In this document: in pieces, positions 1 to 8,674 of the stretch
Layout: every line of letters begins with the position of its first letter
Position numbering within the stretch: position 1 is the first letter of the stretch
Assembly: GCF_019352895.1 (NCBI RefSeq)
Contig: NZ_JAAAFX010000004.1
Coordinates: forward strand, 1,385,276 to 1,449,275
Reading direction: 5' to 3'
From: Variovorax boronicumulans
GTDB lineage: Bacteria; Pseudomonadota; Gammaproteobacteria; Burkholderiales; Burkholderiaceae_C
DNA length: 64,000 nt
Notes under the pieces: model-generated
The model's database searches: none
The model's input: the letters and a program-made list of their open reading frames with translations, nothing else
What the model was told of the DNA's origin: nothing
Position numbers and translations under genes: made by a program

Positions 1-3000
1 TCCGCGCCGGCCACGTCGAGCCGCATCGTGGCGCCCGGCGCGAGCAGCAGGCGGCCGTCGCCCGCATCGATCTCGATCACGGCGCGGTTGGGCGCCTCGA
101 TCGCCTGGCCGTAGCTGTCGCGGCGCAGCACGCTGGCGCGGGCATCGAGCACGCCCGTGCCGGCCACGGTCAGGCCGTGGTTCGCGGCCAGGCGGATGGT
201 GCCGGCCTGCTCGCCGCTGGCATCGATGCGCCCGTTGACCGTGAGGTGGCCGTTGTCGACCGAGACGTTGATCTCGCGGGCCTTGAGCTCGTCGCCGATC
301 GCCAGGTCGCCCTGGCCGAGGCGGAAGCTGCGGCCGCCGAACACGCCGCCGTCGCTCAGGCGCGCGTTGAGGCCTGCGAAGTCGTCGATGCGCAGGCCAT
401 GCACCTCCACCGTGCCGGCTGCGAAAGGCACCTGCGTGCCGCCGGCGTCGTAGCGGCCGCTGGTGCGGCCGTCGATGGCGCCGGCCAGGCCCACCGTGCC
501 CTCGACGGCGATGGCCGTGAGCCGGCCGGCGCGATTCTGCTGGGCCGACAGGTCGATGCGCGACGCGGCGGCCTGCGTCACATTGCCGCTGCGGCTGTCG
601 AGCTTCACTTCGCCGCCCCAGCTGTAGCTGCTGACGTCGAAGAAGTCGATCTTGCGGCCCGCCAGGTCCAGCTGCGCGCCGTCGTCCAGCCGCACATCGT
701 CGCCGGCCGACAGGCCGAGCTTGCCGCTGGGCAGCAGCACGGCGGTGTCGAGCGTGAGCCCTCGGCCTGCATCGAGCGACAGCGTGGCGCCCAGCGCATC
801 GGCCAGCGTGGCGTTGTCGGGCAGCGGCGAGGCGCTGCCGGCCGGCGCCTTGGCCGTGATGGCACCGCCGGCCTTGAGGGTGTTCACCGAGCCGGCGTGG
901 CCGGTCAAAAGCGGTGTCAGCAGGTGCAGGTCGCCACCGCTGTAGTGGCAGGCCTGGGCCGCGTCGTCCCAGTCGCCCTGCGACCGGTACACGGCCAGCG
1001 AGCCCTTGTGGTTGGCGGTGATGCGCTCGCTGGCATTCAGGTGCACGCTGTCGAAGCCCAGCACCAGGCGGTCGTGGCTGTTCAGGGTGTCGGCCTGGCT
1101 GCGCGGGCCGTAGCCGAATTCGATCTGGCGCGCGTCCACCACGAAGCGGCCGCTGCCGCTGCCGGCGCCGCCGGCCACCACCGTGCCCGGAAGGCTCAGC
1201 GCACCGTTCCACACCAGCCTGTCGGTCTCGATGTGCGCCACGTCGCCGGCCGCACCCCAGCCGTAGATCGCGGGCGCACCCAGCACCAGGTTCTGCAGCG
1301 CGGAGCGGCCGGTGGCCGCGTCGACGGTGGAGAGCTTCACGCTGCCGAAGAAGTTGACCGCGTCGCGTGCGCTCAGCACCAGGTTTTCCAGTGCGGGTGC
1401 GCCGGTGCGGGTGTCGCCCTGCAGCAGCCGGTCCAGCACCTGCTGGTCGAGCGTGAGGCCCGCGGGCAGGATGCCGCCGTCATGGGCGGCCGCCAGCTGC
1501 GCCTGCGTGCCGACGTTGATGGCGCCCACGGCCAGCACCAGGTCGCGCGCGCCATAGCGCACCGAATCGTCCAGCAGGAAGGACTGGTCGGTCACCGCGG
1601 TGATGGTGCCCTCCGAATACAGGCGGGTCTCGCCGGTGCAGCTGGCACCGGCGGCGCAGGTGCCGATGTGGATGCGGCCCGCGCCAGCGCCCGGCGTGCC
1701 GGTGGTCGTGGGCGGCAGCACGTCGAGGCGGCCGTTGCTCAGCGCCAGCACGGAGGCCGGTCCCGGCGCGACGACGTAGCCGTCGGCCGCGCTCCAGGCG
1801 GCCGCGCCGCGGCGCAGGGTGTCGATGCCTGCGCCCTGCTCCAGCGTGATGCCGCCGTCCGTGCGGCCGGTCACCAGGAAGACCTGCGGGGCCGACAGCA
1901 CGGCGCCCGCGCGCAGCACGATCTCGGCAGTGGTGCCGGAGGACGAGCCCAGGCCGACGCGCCAGGCGTCGGCGGTCGAGCCGTAGCCTGCCAGGACGGT
2001 GAAGGTGGAGGCCGGCAAGCCGCCGATGGCGATCACGCTGGCGCCGATGCCGTTGAGCAGGTCGGCCTGTACCGAGAGGCCTGCGTAGCCCGTGGTGGGC
2101 GCGGCGCCGCCGGCCAGCACCTCGACCTGGGGCGCGAGCAGCGACACCGTGCCGCCGCGCCCTCCCTCGGCTGCGGCGAACTGCACCGTGCCAGGGGCGA
2201 TCTGCAGCTGCGCGCCCGGCAACAGCGAGAGCACGCGCGCGTCGCGCTCGAGCTGCGGGCGCGGCACGCTGTCGCGCAGGGCCCAGTCCAGGCCGAACTG
2301 CGCGTAGCTGGTCTCGTTGTATTGCGCATAGCTGCGCAGCGTGCCGCCCGGCGTCAGCACGGCCTGCGTGCTCAGCGCATCGACGATGCCGGTGTGGGCC
2401 ACGCCCAGGCGCGCCGCCGTGCTGTACGAGCCATTGCGCATGGCGTGGGTGCCGCCGAAGGCGGCCTGGCTCGGGGCCAGGCCGTTGAGCTCGACGCGGA
2501 AGGCGCCGGGCATCAGCGCGTAGCTGGAAGGCAGCAGCGTGTAGGTGCCCGCGGGCAGCCCCGGCACGCCTTCGCCGATGGTGATCTGGCGGCCCACCCC
2601 CGGGTCGCCCGCGCCCTTCTCGGCCGCGACCGGCGCGGCCGCGGCTTGCACCCCCGGCACGATGGCGTAGACCGGGTTGGTGGCCAGGCCCGGCAGCACG
2701 AAGCGGCCGTTCGCCTGCACCTGCAGCAGCGGGTGCAGGCGCGCGTCGGTGGAACCGCCGCGGCCCGACAGGAAGCCGGCGCCCTGGAGCGCACCGCCGC
2801 CGCGCAGGTCGAGCGTGGCGCCGGCCTGCACATCGATGTCGCGCGCCGTCAGGCGCACGCTGCCCAGCAGGTCGCCCAGGCCGTAGTAAGGCACGTCGAG
2901 GCCGGCGTAGTTGTAGGTCAGCCCGTCGACCGTGCCGCCATAGGGCATCACCAGCCCGGCCGCGCTCACCGACGTGACGCTGCCCGGCAGCAGTTGCACG

Positions 3001-6000
3001 GTGGACGGCGGCGTGCCCTGGGCCGCGCCGATGCCCAGCGTGACCGTGCCCAGCGGCGCGCGCACCACGCCCCCCTGCGCCACGTTGGCCGACAGCAGCT
3101 GCAGCGAGCCGAACACCGCATAGGGCAGCGCCGCTTCGGGCCCGCCGCTGTGTTCGATGCGCAGGCTGCGCGCCGGGTCGTAGCCGATCTCGAAGCTGCC
3201 CCAGTTGGAGAGTGCGCCGCGCTGGCCGGCGATGACCTGCGCGCGGGCGCCAGTGGCCGGGTACAGCTGGCTGGCCGCCAGCACCAGGTCGCCCACGGTG
3301 GTGAGCGAGGTGTTGAAGAGCACGCCGCGGCTGGAGGCCAGGAAGCGCAGGTCGCCCTCGCTGCGCAGCGTCACGAGGTCGAAGCCGGCCCGCTGGATCA
3401 GCGGATCGGCCGCACGCACCTGGCCGAAGGTGCCGAACTTCACCTCGTCGAGCACGTCGAGCAGCGAGGACTCCACCAGCAGCCGCGAATCCGCGGCCAC
3501 TTCCACCATGCCGAGGATGCCCGAAGGCTGGGGCAGCGCACGCGGCAGCAGGTTGAAGTCCTTCTGGCTGCGTGTGACCCCGGCCAGGCGCACGTGCGGC
3601 GCGGCCAGGCGCACGCTGGCGCCCTCGGCGGACCCTTCGACCAGGCTGATGCTGCCGGACGTGAGGCGCAGGCTCTGGCCCAGCGTCAGGTCGAGCCCGC
3701 CTTCGAGCGTGATCATGCCGCCCGACAGCAGGCTCAGGTTGTCGAAGCCACCGGCCTCGATGCGGTCGGCGCCGAGGCGCGCATGGCCGTACATCAGCGC
3801 CGCATCGCCCTGGCCGGGCCGCAGGCCGGCCGCCAGCGGCTCGGGCGCCTGCCGGTTCAGCAGCGCGATCTCGCGCGGCACCAGCACGCCGGCGTCGGGG
3901 CCGGCACTGTTCACGTAGTTGGGCGTGTCCAGCGCCAGGGCCAGCGTGCCGCCAGCGGCGCCCGCGCCACCCGCGGCCGCGCGCAGTTCGCCGTCGAGGT
4001 ACAGGCCGTTGAAGCTGCTCAGGTAGAGCAGGCCGCCGTCGGAGGCCACCACGGTGGCGCCCTGCTGCGGCAGGTCGAGCAGGGCCGAGGTGCCGGAGGC
4101 GTCCAGCCGCGCGCCGGAGCGCACGACGATGAAGTTGTCGATGCCGTTGGCCAGGGTGGCGTCGGCACGGTAGCGGCCACCGATCTGGATGCTGCCGCCG
4201 TTCAGCACCGTGCCATAGCGGTGCCCCAGCACATCGGTGGCGGTGGCGGCCAGCCCGGCCACGTCGAGCACGGCCCGCGAGCCGATCCAGACCGAGCGGT
4301 CGTGCGCCTTGACCGAAGCGATGTCGTCGTTGCCATAGCCCAGCGGCTGTACCTCGATGCGGCCGCCGGCGGCATGCAGTGCGCCCTCGATCGTGATCTG
4401 GCCATTGCCCGTGAGCGCGATGGCCTGACCCGGATCGACCGTGAGCTTCGCATCCGCACCCACAGCCAGCGTGGGCGCCAGGGCGCTGGCCTGGCGGCCG
4501 GCCGTCAGCGCGATGCTGGCGCCGGCGCGCTGCCCCAGGCGGTGCGCCGCCGCGTCTTCGGTGAACAGCGGCGGCTCCCACAGGCCGAGCGCCTGTGCCG
4601 GCTCGGCGCCGGTGGCCAGGTCGTAGGCGGCGCGGCGATCGAGCTGCAGCACCGGCATGCGCACGGCCACGTCGGCGCCCTCGGCCACCGCCACGCCGCC
4701 CAGGCCCACCACCTCGTAGCGCGAGAAACCCTGGCCGAAGGTGTTCGCCGCCAGGTGCATCAGCGGCGCCACGGACACCGGCTGCGGCAGCACCGTGCCC
4801 GCGCGCAACACGGTACCGGCGGCATAGGTGATCTCCTTGGGAGCGAGCGTGCCGGCCTTCATCACGCCGGCCGAGGGCGCAATGCCCATGCCGTCCGGGA
4901 AGGCATCGGCCGGCAGCACATAGCTCACCGGGAAGCCGTTCGCGTTGCTGATCGCCATGATCACGGTGCCGGCCGGCACACGCACCGGCTGGTTCCAGGC
5001 GTACATGTTGATCTGCTGCCCCCCCATCCGGACGATGGAGTAGGAGTTGCTGCCGGTGGGCACCGGCGCCAGCCAGTCCGCGGCCAGCGTGATCCAGCTG
5101 GCGGACTGGTTCAGGTCGATCAGCGGCGAGCCGCCGACCGCCTCGCCCGGCAGCGCGCGGGTTCGCACGAAATGGAAGTCGGCCGGCAGCACCGCGCCTT
5201 CGGCCACGGAGAACGCGCCCTGCGTGACCAGGTCGGACAGGGAGGCCTGGCCCGCAGCCAGCGTGCCGTCGCTGCCGGCCACCTGGCCGCCGATGACCAC
5301 GGCATCGCCGGTCTGCAGGTGCAGCGTGCCGCCGCCCTGCACGCCGTGGCCGCGCAGCTCGCCCTCCAGGCGCAGGTGGCCGGCCTTGCTGCCGCCCGCC
5401 GGCAGGCCATCGGCGATCAGCGTGATGCTGCCGCCCTTGCCGCCGCGCGTCTTGCCATCGGCCAGCAGTGCCGCGCCCGAGGACACGTCGAGCAGCGCGC
5501 CGGCGCCCACCGTCACGTCGCCGCTGCTGCGCAGCGCGATGCGGCCGCCGTGGACGTAGGGCAGGCCACCGGCATCGCTCGCGTCCTGGCGCAGGTTGGT
5601 CCACACGCCGCGCGCATCGAGCGTCACGCCCCCGGCGACGGTGGTGCGCTCGATGACCCCGGCCGGCGTCTGCGCGGCGACGGGGCTGTACAGCCAGCCC
5701 AGGCCGGCGCTGGTGATGCGCTCGACCAGGTTGCCCAGCGCGATGCTGCCGCCACGCGCCGTGAGGTCGGCATTCACCTGCACCTCGGTGGCGTGCAGCG
5801 CGATGCTGCCGCCCTGCGCCACGCTGACGGCCTCGTCCACCGTCAGGCTGCCGAGGGCGTAGGCATGCAGCGTGTCGAGCCGCTGCGCGCCGAGCCAGGC
5901 CGCATCCAGCACGATGCGGCCGGCGCTGGACGGACCGGCGTCGGCGTTGCCGATGACCACCTCGTTCACCACGGCGCCCGGGTTGTCGCGCAGGGTGCGC

Positions 6001-8333
6001 GTGTCCTTGTCGTAGACCGGCGTGTAGCGGCCCACGATCAGTTGCGCACCACGCGCCGCCGCCGTCTGCGCCTGCGCGTAACCGTCCAGGCCCGCATCGC
6101 GGGCGCGCGTCTGCTGCGGACCCTGGTAGACGCCGGTGTCCAGCTGCCCCTGCAACGTGGCCGCCTGCGTCGCCACGATCAGCCGGCCCGCATCCCGGCC
6201 CACCGTGTAGCCACTCTCCAGCCGACGCTCCGGTGCGATCAGCGGGCTGGCGAAGTTCTCGGTCACGCCCCAGCGCGCATGCACGGACTCGAAGCCCTGG
6301 TACACGCCGGTGTAGCGCAGGTCGCCCGGTGCACGGGAGGCGCTGTAAAGGCGGCCATCGGCGCCCTTGAGGAAGGTCTGTTTGACGTAGCCGGTCTGCA
6401 CGTCGAGCGAGCCGCCGGCCAGGTTGATCAGGCTGCCCTCGTGGGTGGTCAGCTCGCCGCCGGTGAACTGCACCGTGCCGCCCTGCGCCGCCCATTCGCC
6501 GATGCTGTGGCCGGTGATGCCCAGGTAGCCGCCCACTTCGAGCAGCCCGCCCGCGGTGTACCAGCGGTCGGTTTCGTAGCCGTTGGTGCCCGCCGGGACT
6601 TTGACGAGGGTGCGCCGGTCGATCCAGATGTTCTTGTTGTTCAGGCTCTTGTCGTCGCGGTTGACGGGCGCGTCGCGCTGCTCGTTGCCCTGCGCATTGA
6701 CGAGCACGTTGTTGGCTTCCATCGCCACGCGCACGCCCACCGCGCCGGACACGTCGATGGTGGCGCCGCCGGCCAGCGCGGCGCGTGCCGCGTTCACCAT
6801 CACCTGGCCGCCGGTCGCCAGCGTGAGCGAGTCGGCGCGGAAGTCGACCGCGCCCGCGCTGTCGATCAGCACCAGCGACTGGTCGCGCCGGTGCTGCACG
6901 CCGTCGCCGCTCTTGTCGGACTCCTTGATCAGCGCATCGCGCTGCGCATCCAGCGCGGTGGCGGCGGACTCGGACAGCAGCACGGCCGTGAGGCTGCCTT
7001 CGCCCAGCTGGACCCGGCCGTCGGTGTCGCCGCCCGCATTGTTCAGGTGCACCGTGCCGCGCACGGTCACCGAGGTGGTGGCCACCGCCACGCCCTGCTG
7101 GCGCACATCCTGTCCGGTGAGCGTGATGTCGCCGGTGGCGGCCTGGATCAGGCCGGTGTTGCGGACCAGGCCGGCGGCCGAGCCGTCCTGGCGCAGCGTG
7201 CTCACCACGTTGCCGCGCGTGGTCGCGTTCGGGTTGGCCTCGGTGCCCTGACCGCGGCGGATCACGAAGGCATCGCCCGCGGCCAACACGGCCTGCCCTG
7301 CGGCGGTGTGGATCTGGCCCGCGTTGTGCACCTCGCGCCCCGCCAGCAGCACATAGCCGCCGCCGTCGGTGACGCTGGTCGGCTGCGCCGTCTGCAGGCG
7401 CGCGCCGGCCTCGACCACCACGTCGCCCGTGGCCGCGCCATGGCTGAAGCTGCTGGCGGTGGTCGCGAGGTCGTTGGCCAGGCTGGGGATGAACTTCGTG
7501 CCCTGGGCCTCGCTGAACAGCCCCTTCTTGAACTGCGCATCGCTCATGCCGACGGCCGAGGCCACCAGGTTGCGCGTGTCGACCTGGCTCGAGCCGCTGA
7601 ACACGATGCCGTTGCGGTTGACCACCATCACCGTGCCGTCGGCCTGGATCCGGCCCTGGATCCGAGAAGGCCGCGCCTGCGGATCGTTGACCCGGTTGAG
7701 CACCGACCAGCTCGGCTGTTGCTCGAACTTCAGGGTGGTGTCGCGCCCGACGTTGAAGCTCTCCCAGTTGAGCACCGCCTGTGCGCCGGTCTGGGCGATC
7801 GTGACCTGCGTCTGGCCGCCGCTGCGGGTCTGCACCGGCGCCTGTGCGTGGGCCCAGCCGGCCGTGAGGCTGTTCGTGTCGACCTGGAGGCCGCCTTCGC
7901 CCAGCCCGTCGGGCACGCTCGAGGCGCCGGCCAACGCCGCCGCGCGCGCCGCGGCCTGGGCCGCCTGCTGCGCCGCAATGCTGCGTGCCGCGAGGTTCAG
8001 GTTGCCGATCGAACGCTGCAGTTGCGCCTGGGCCTGCTGCTGCTGCGCCAGCGGGTTGGTGAGCGTCGATGCCAACTGTCCGTTGGGCAGCCGCCCCGTG
8101 GCGGCGGCCGTGTCCTGCGCCAGGTTCTTCTGCGCCATCCAGGCGGCGCCGAGGGCGCGTTGCGCCTGCGCGGGGCCCGCCGCCCCCATCGCCACGCCGG
8201 CCGTGAGCAGGGCCGCCACGGCCCGCATCATCGGGTTGAGCCGCGTGCGCCGCAGCGAGCTTCGCGGGCCCGAAAGGAAGGCCGAGGAAGAGGATGCGCT
8301 CCTGTTGCGCGTGACCGCCGTGTTGCGTTGCAT
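1..8333 (-). CDS. Filamentous haemagglutinin-type two-partner-secretion exoprotein (3' end outside window)
   Basis: Reading from ATG at 8333 the frame stays open to the left edge, at least 2,777 codons. I translated both ends and several internal stretches and all read as sensible protein in this one frame. The N-terminus has a long basic leader and a signal peptide ending in AQA near residue 54. A TPS/haemagglutination-activity domain follows, with LNWESFNVG and NRNGI (residues 239-243, a variant of the classic NPNGI) leading into a VDTRNLVAS stretch. The rest is Gly/Ala/Thr/Val-rich sequence in short beta-helix-like repeats, including a YTGVYQGFE segment near residue 680. Proteins of this family are secreted through a TpsB/FhaC-type outer-membrane pore and act as adhesins or haemophores. 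No tpsB is visible here; it may lie beyond the left edge. The neighbouring sigma/anti-sigma/STN genes suggest regulated expression. The C-terminal domain cannot be seen. Confidence 0.9.
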   Translation of the reverse strand, partial: MQRNTAVTRNRSASSSSAFLSGPRSSLRRTRLNPMMRAVAALLTAGVAMGAAGPAQAQRALGAAWMAQKNLAQDTAAATGRLPNGQLASTLTNPLAQQQQAQAQLQRSIGNLNLAARSIAAQQAAQAAARAAALAGASSVPDGLGEGGLQVDTNSLTAGWAHAQAPVQTRSGGQTQVTIAQTGAQAVLNWESFNVGRDTTLKFEQQPSWSVLNRVNDPQARPSRIQGRIQADGTVMVVNRNGIVFSGSSQVDTRNLVASAVGMSDAQFKKGLFSEAQGTKFIPSLANDLATTASSFSHGAATGDVVVEAGARLQTAQPTSVTDGGGYVLLAGREVHNAGQIHTAAGQAVLAAGDAFVIRRGQGTEANPNATTRGNVVSTLRQDGSAAGLVRNTGLIQAATGDITLTGQDVRQQGVAVATTSVTVRGTVHLNNAGGDTDGRVQLGEGSLTAVLLSESAATALDAQRDALIKESDKSGDGVQHRRDQSLVLIDSAGAVDFRADSLTLATGGQVMVNAARAALAGGATIDVSGAVGVRVAMEANNVLVNAQGNEQRDAPVNRDDKSLNNKNIWIDRRTLVKVPAGTNGYETDRWYTAGGLLEVGGYLGITGHSIGEWAAQGGTVQFTGGELTTHEGSLINLAGGSLDVQTGYVKQTFLKGADGRLYSASRAPGDLRYTGVYQGFESVHARWGVTENFASPLIAPERRLESGYTVGRDAGRLIVATQAATLQGQLDTGVYQGPQQTRARDAGLDGYAQAQTAAARGAQLIVGRYTPVYDKDTRTLRDNPGAVVNEVVIGNADAGPSSAGRIVLDAAWLGAQRLDTLHAYALGSLTVDEAVSVAQGGSIALHATEVQVNADLTARGGSIALGNLVERITSAGLGWLYSPVAAQTPAGVIERTTVAGGVTLDARGVWTNLRQDASDAGGLPYVHGGRIALRSSGDVTVGAGALLDVSSGAALLADGKTRGGKGGSITLIADGLPAGGSKAGHLRLEGELRGHGVQGGGTLHLQTGDAVVIGGQVAGSDGTLAAGQASLSDLVTQGAFSVAEGAVLPADFHFVRTRALPGEAVGGSPLIDLNQSASWITLAADWLAPVPTGSNSYSIVRMGGQQINMYAWNQPVRVPAGTVIMAISNANGFPVSYVLPADAFPDGMGIAPSAGVMKAGTLAPKEITYAAGTVLRAGTVLPQPVSVAPLMHLAANTFGQGFSRYEVVGLGGVAVAEGADVAVRMPVLQLDRRAAYDLATGAEPAQALGLWEPPLFTEDAAAHRLGQRAGASIALTAGRQASALAPTLAVGADAKLTVDPGQAIALTGNGQITIEGALHAAGGRIEVQPLGYGNDDIASVKAHDRSVWIGSRAVLDVAGLAATATDVLGHRYGTVLNGGSIQIGGRYRADATLANGIDNFIVVRSGARLDASGTSALLDLPQQGATVVASDGGLLYLSSFNGLYLDGELRAAAGGAGAAGGTLALALDTPNYVNSAGPDAGVLVPREIALLNRQAPEPLAAGLRPGQGDAALMYGHARLGADRIEAGGFDNLSLLSGGMITLEGGLDLTLGQSLRLTSGSISLVEGSAEGASVRLAAPHVRLAGVTRSQKDFNLLPRALPQPSGILGMVEVAADSRLLVESSLLDVLDEVKFGTFGQVRAADPLIQRAGFDLVTLRSEGDLRFLASSRGVLFNTSLTTVGDLVLAASQLYPATGARAQVIAGQRGALSNWGSFEIGYDPARSLRIEHSGGPEAALPYAVFGSLQLLSANVAQGGVVRAPLGTVTLGIGAAQGTPPSTVQLLPGSVTSVSAAGLVMPYGGTVDGLTYNYAGLDVPYYGLGDLLGSVRLTARDIDVQAGATLDLRGGGALQGAGFLSGRGGSTDARLHPLLQVQANGRFVLPGLATNPVYAIVPGVQAAAAPVAAEKGAGDPGVGRQITIGEGVPGLPAGTYTLLPSSYALMPGAFRVELNGLAPSQAAFGGTHAMRNGSYSTAARLGVAHTGIVDALSTQAVLTPGGTLRSYAQYNETSYAQFGLDWALRDSVPRPQLERDARVLSLLPGAQLQIAPGTVQFAAAEGGRGGTVSLLAPQVEVLAGGAAPTTGYAGLSVQADLLNGIGASVIAIGGLPASTFTVLAGYGSTADAWRVGLGSSSGTTAEIVLRAGAVLSAPQVFLVTGRTDGGITLEQGAGIDTLRRGAAAWSAADGYVVAPGPASVLALSNGRLDVLPPTTTGTPGAGAGRIHIGTCAAGASCTGETRLYSEGTITAVTDQSFLLDDSVRYGARDLVLAVGAINVGTQAQLAAAHDGGILPAGLTLDQQVLDRLLQGDTRTGAPALENLVLSARDAVNFFGSVKLSTVDAATGRSALQNLVLGAPAIYGWGAAGDVAHIETDRLVWNGALSLPGTVVAGGAGSGSGRFVVDARQIEFGYGPRSQADTLNSHDRLVLGFDSVHLNASERITANHKGSLAVYRSQGDWDDAAQACHYSGGDLHLLTPLLTGHAGSVNTLKAGGAITAKAPAGSASPLPDNATLADALGATLSLDAGRGLTLDTAVLLPSGKLGLSAGDDVRLDDGAQLDLAGRKIDFFDVSSYSWGGEVKLDSRSGNVTQAAASRIDLSAQQNRAGRLTAIAVEGTVGLAGAIDGRTSGRYDAGGTQVPFAAGTVEVHGLRIDDFAGLNARLSDGGVFGGRSFRLGQGDLAIGDELKAREINVSVDNGHLTVNGRIDASGEQAGTIRLAANHGLTVAGTGVLDARASVLRRDSYGQAIEAPNRAVIEIDAGDGRLLLAPGATMRLDVAGA

Positions 8334-8674
8334 GGGTGACCTGTTCGTGTTCAATGGCTGGACCGCGCCACGACGCCCACCGGCCGTGCCGGCGCGGGGT
8401 TGTCGTGACCTACGGGAGCTATGACAGAACAGGGGAAACGCGACTGCAGCATGTCACGAAAACTTCACAAAGCAGGTGGGCGTGCCGGCCACGCGGCCGG
8501 GCGTCTCGATTCTTCCGATCGGCATGACCCGGCCATGACACGGCGACGCCGATTGCACCCGCGCGGCACACGGTCGCAGTGCTGACACACAAGCCGTCCA
8601 TGCTGCACGCGGACGCGATCCGTCTGCCCTTCCTCCTTTGCGAACCGACGACGCCGCGAGCGCCTGGCCCCCGA
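8334..8674. other. Divergent intergenic region between haemagglutinin and EAL-GGDEF genes
   Basis: These 341 bases separate two divergent starts and hold no convincing gene. They contain the motif CGCGA-N5-GCATGTCAC at 8439-8457 (on the minus strand GTGACATGC-N5-TCGCG), which recurs upstream of the STN-sigma-FecR operon. The minus strand also has one isolated CTGTCAT (8421-8427), identical to a PhoB half-site, but no second half at the expected spacing. No strong sigma-70 promoter is evident for the haemagglutinin gene, which fits dependence on an alternative sigma factor but does not prove it. Confidence 0.6.
8439..8457 (-). promoter_or_regulatory. Shared motif GTGACATGC-N5-TCGCG upstream of haemagglutinin
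   Basis: On the minus strand, GTGACATGC is followed after five bases by TCGCG. The motif ends about 105 bases before the haemagglutinin start codon. The same 9+5 bases with the same spacing and orientation occur at 12883-12901 upstream of the STN-sigma-FecR operon. It could be a binding site for a common regulator or part of an ECF promoter; the spacing does not fit a standard -35/-10 pair. The functional assignment is inference. Confidence 0.4.

Noticed and set aside
1480..6495. Minus-strand frame of 1,671 codons
   Set aside because: It is the wrong reading frame inside the haemagglutinin gene, rich in Arg and Gly with no domain pattern.
177..8339. Plus-strand open frame of 2,720 codons
   Set aside because: It is the codon-register antisense of the haemagglutinin gene. 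The minus frame has a signal peptide and TPS motifs; the plus frame is low-complexity Ala/Arg/Gln sequence caused by GC-rich third positions.
8421..8427. CTGTCAT on the minus strand as a PhoB box for the haemagglutinin
   Set aside because: Only one half-site is present; the positions 11 bases up and down do not match, so a Pho box cannot be claimed.
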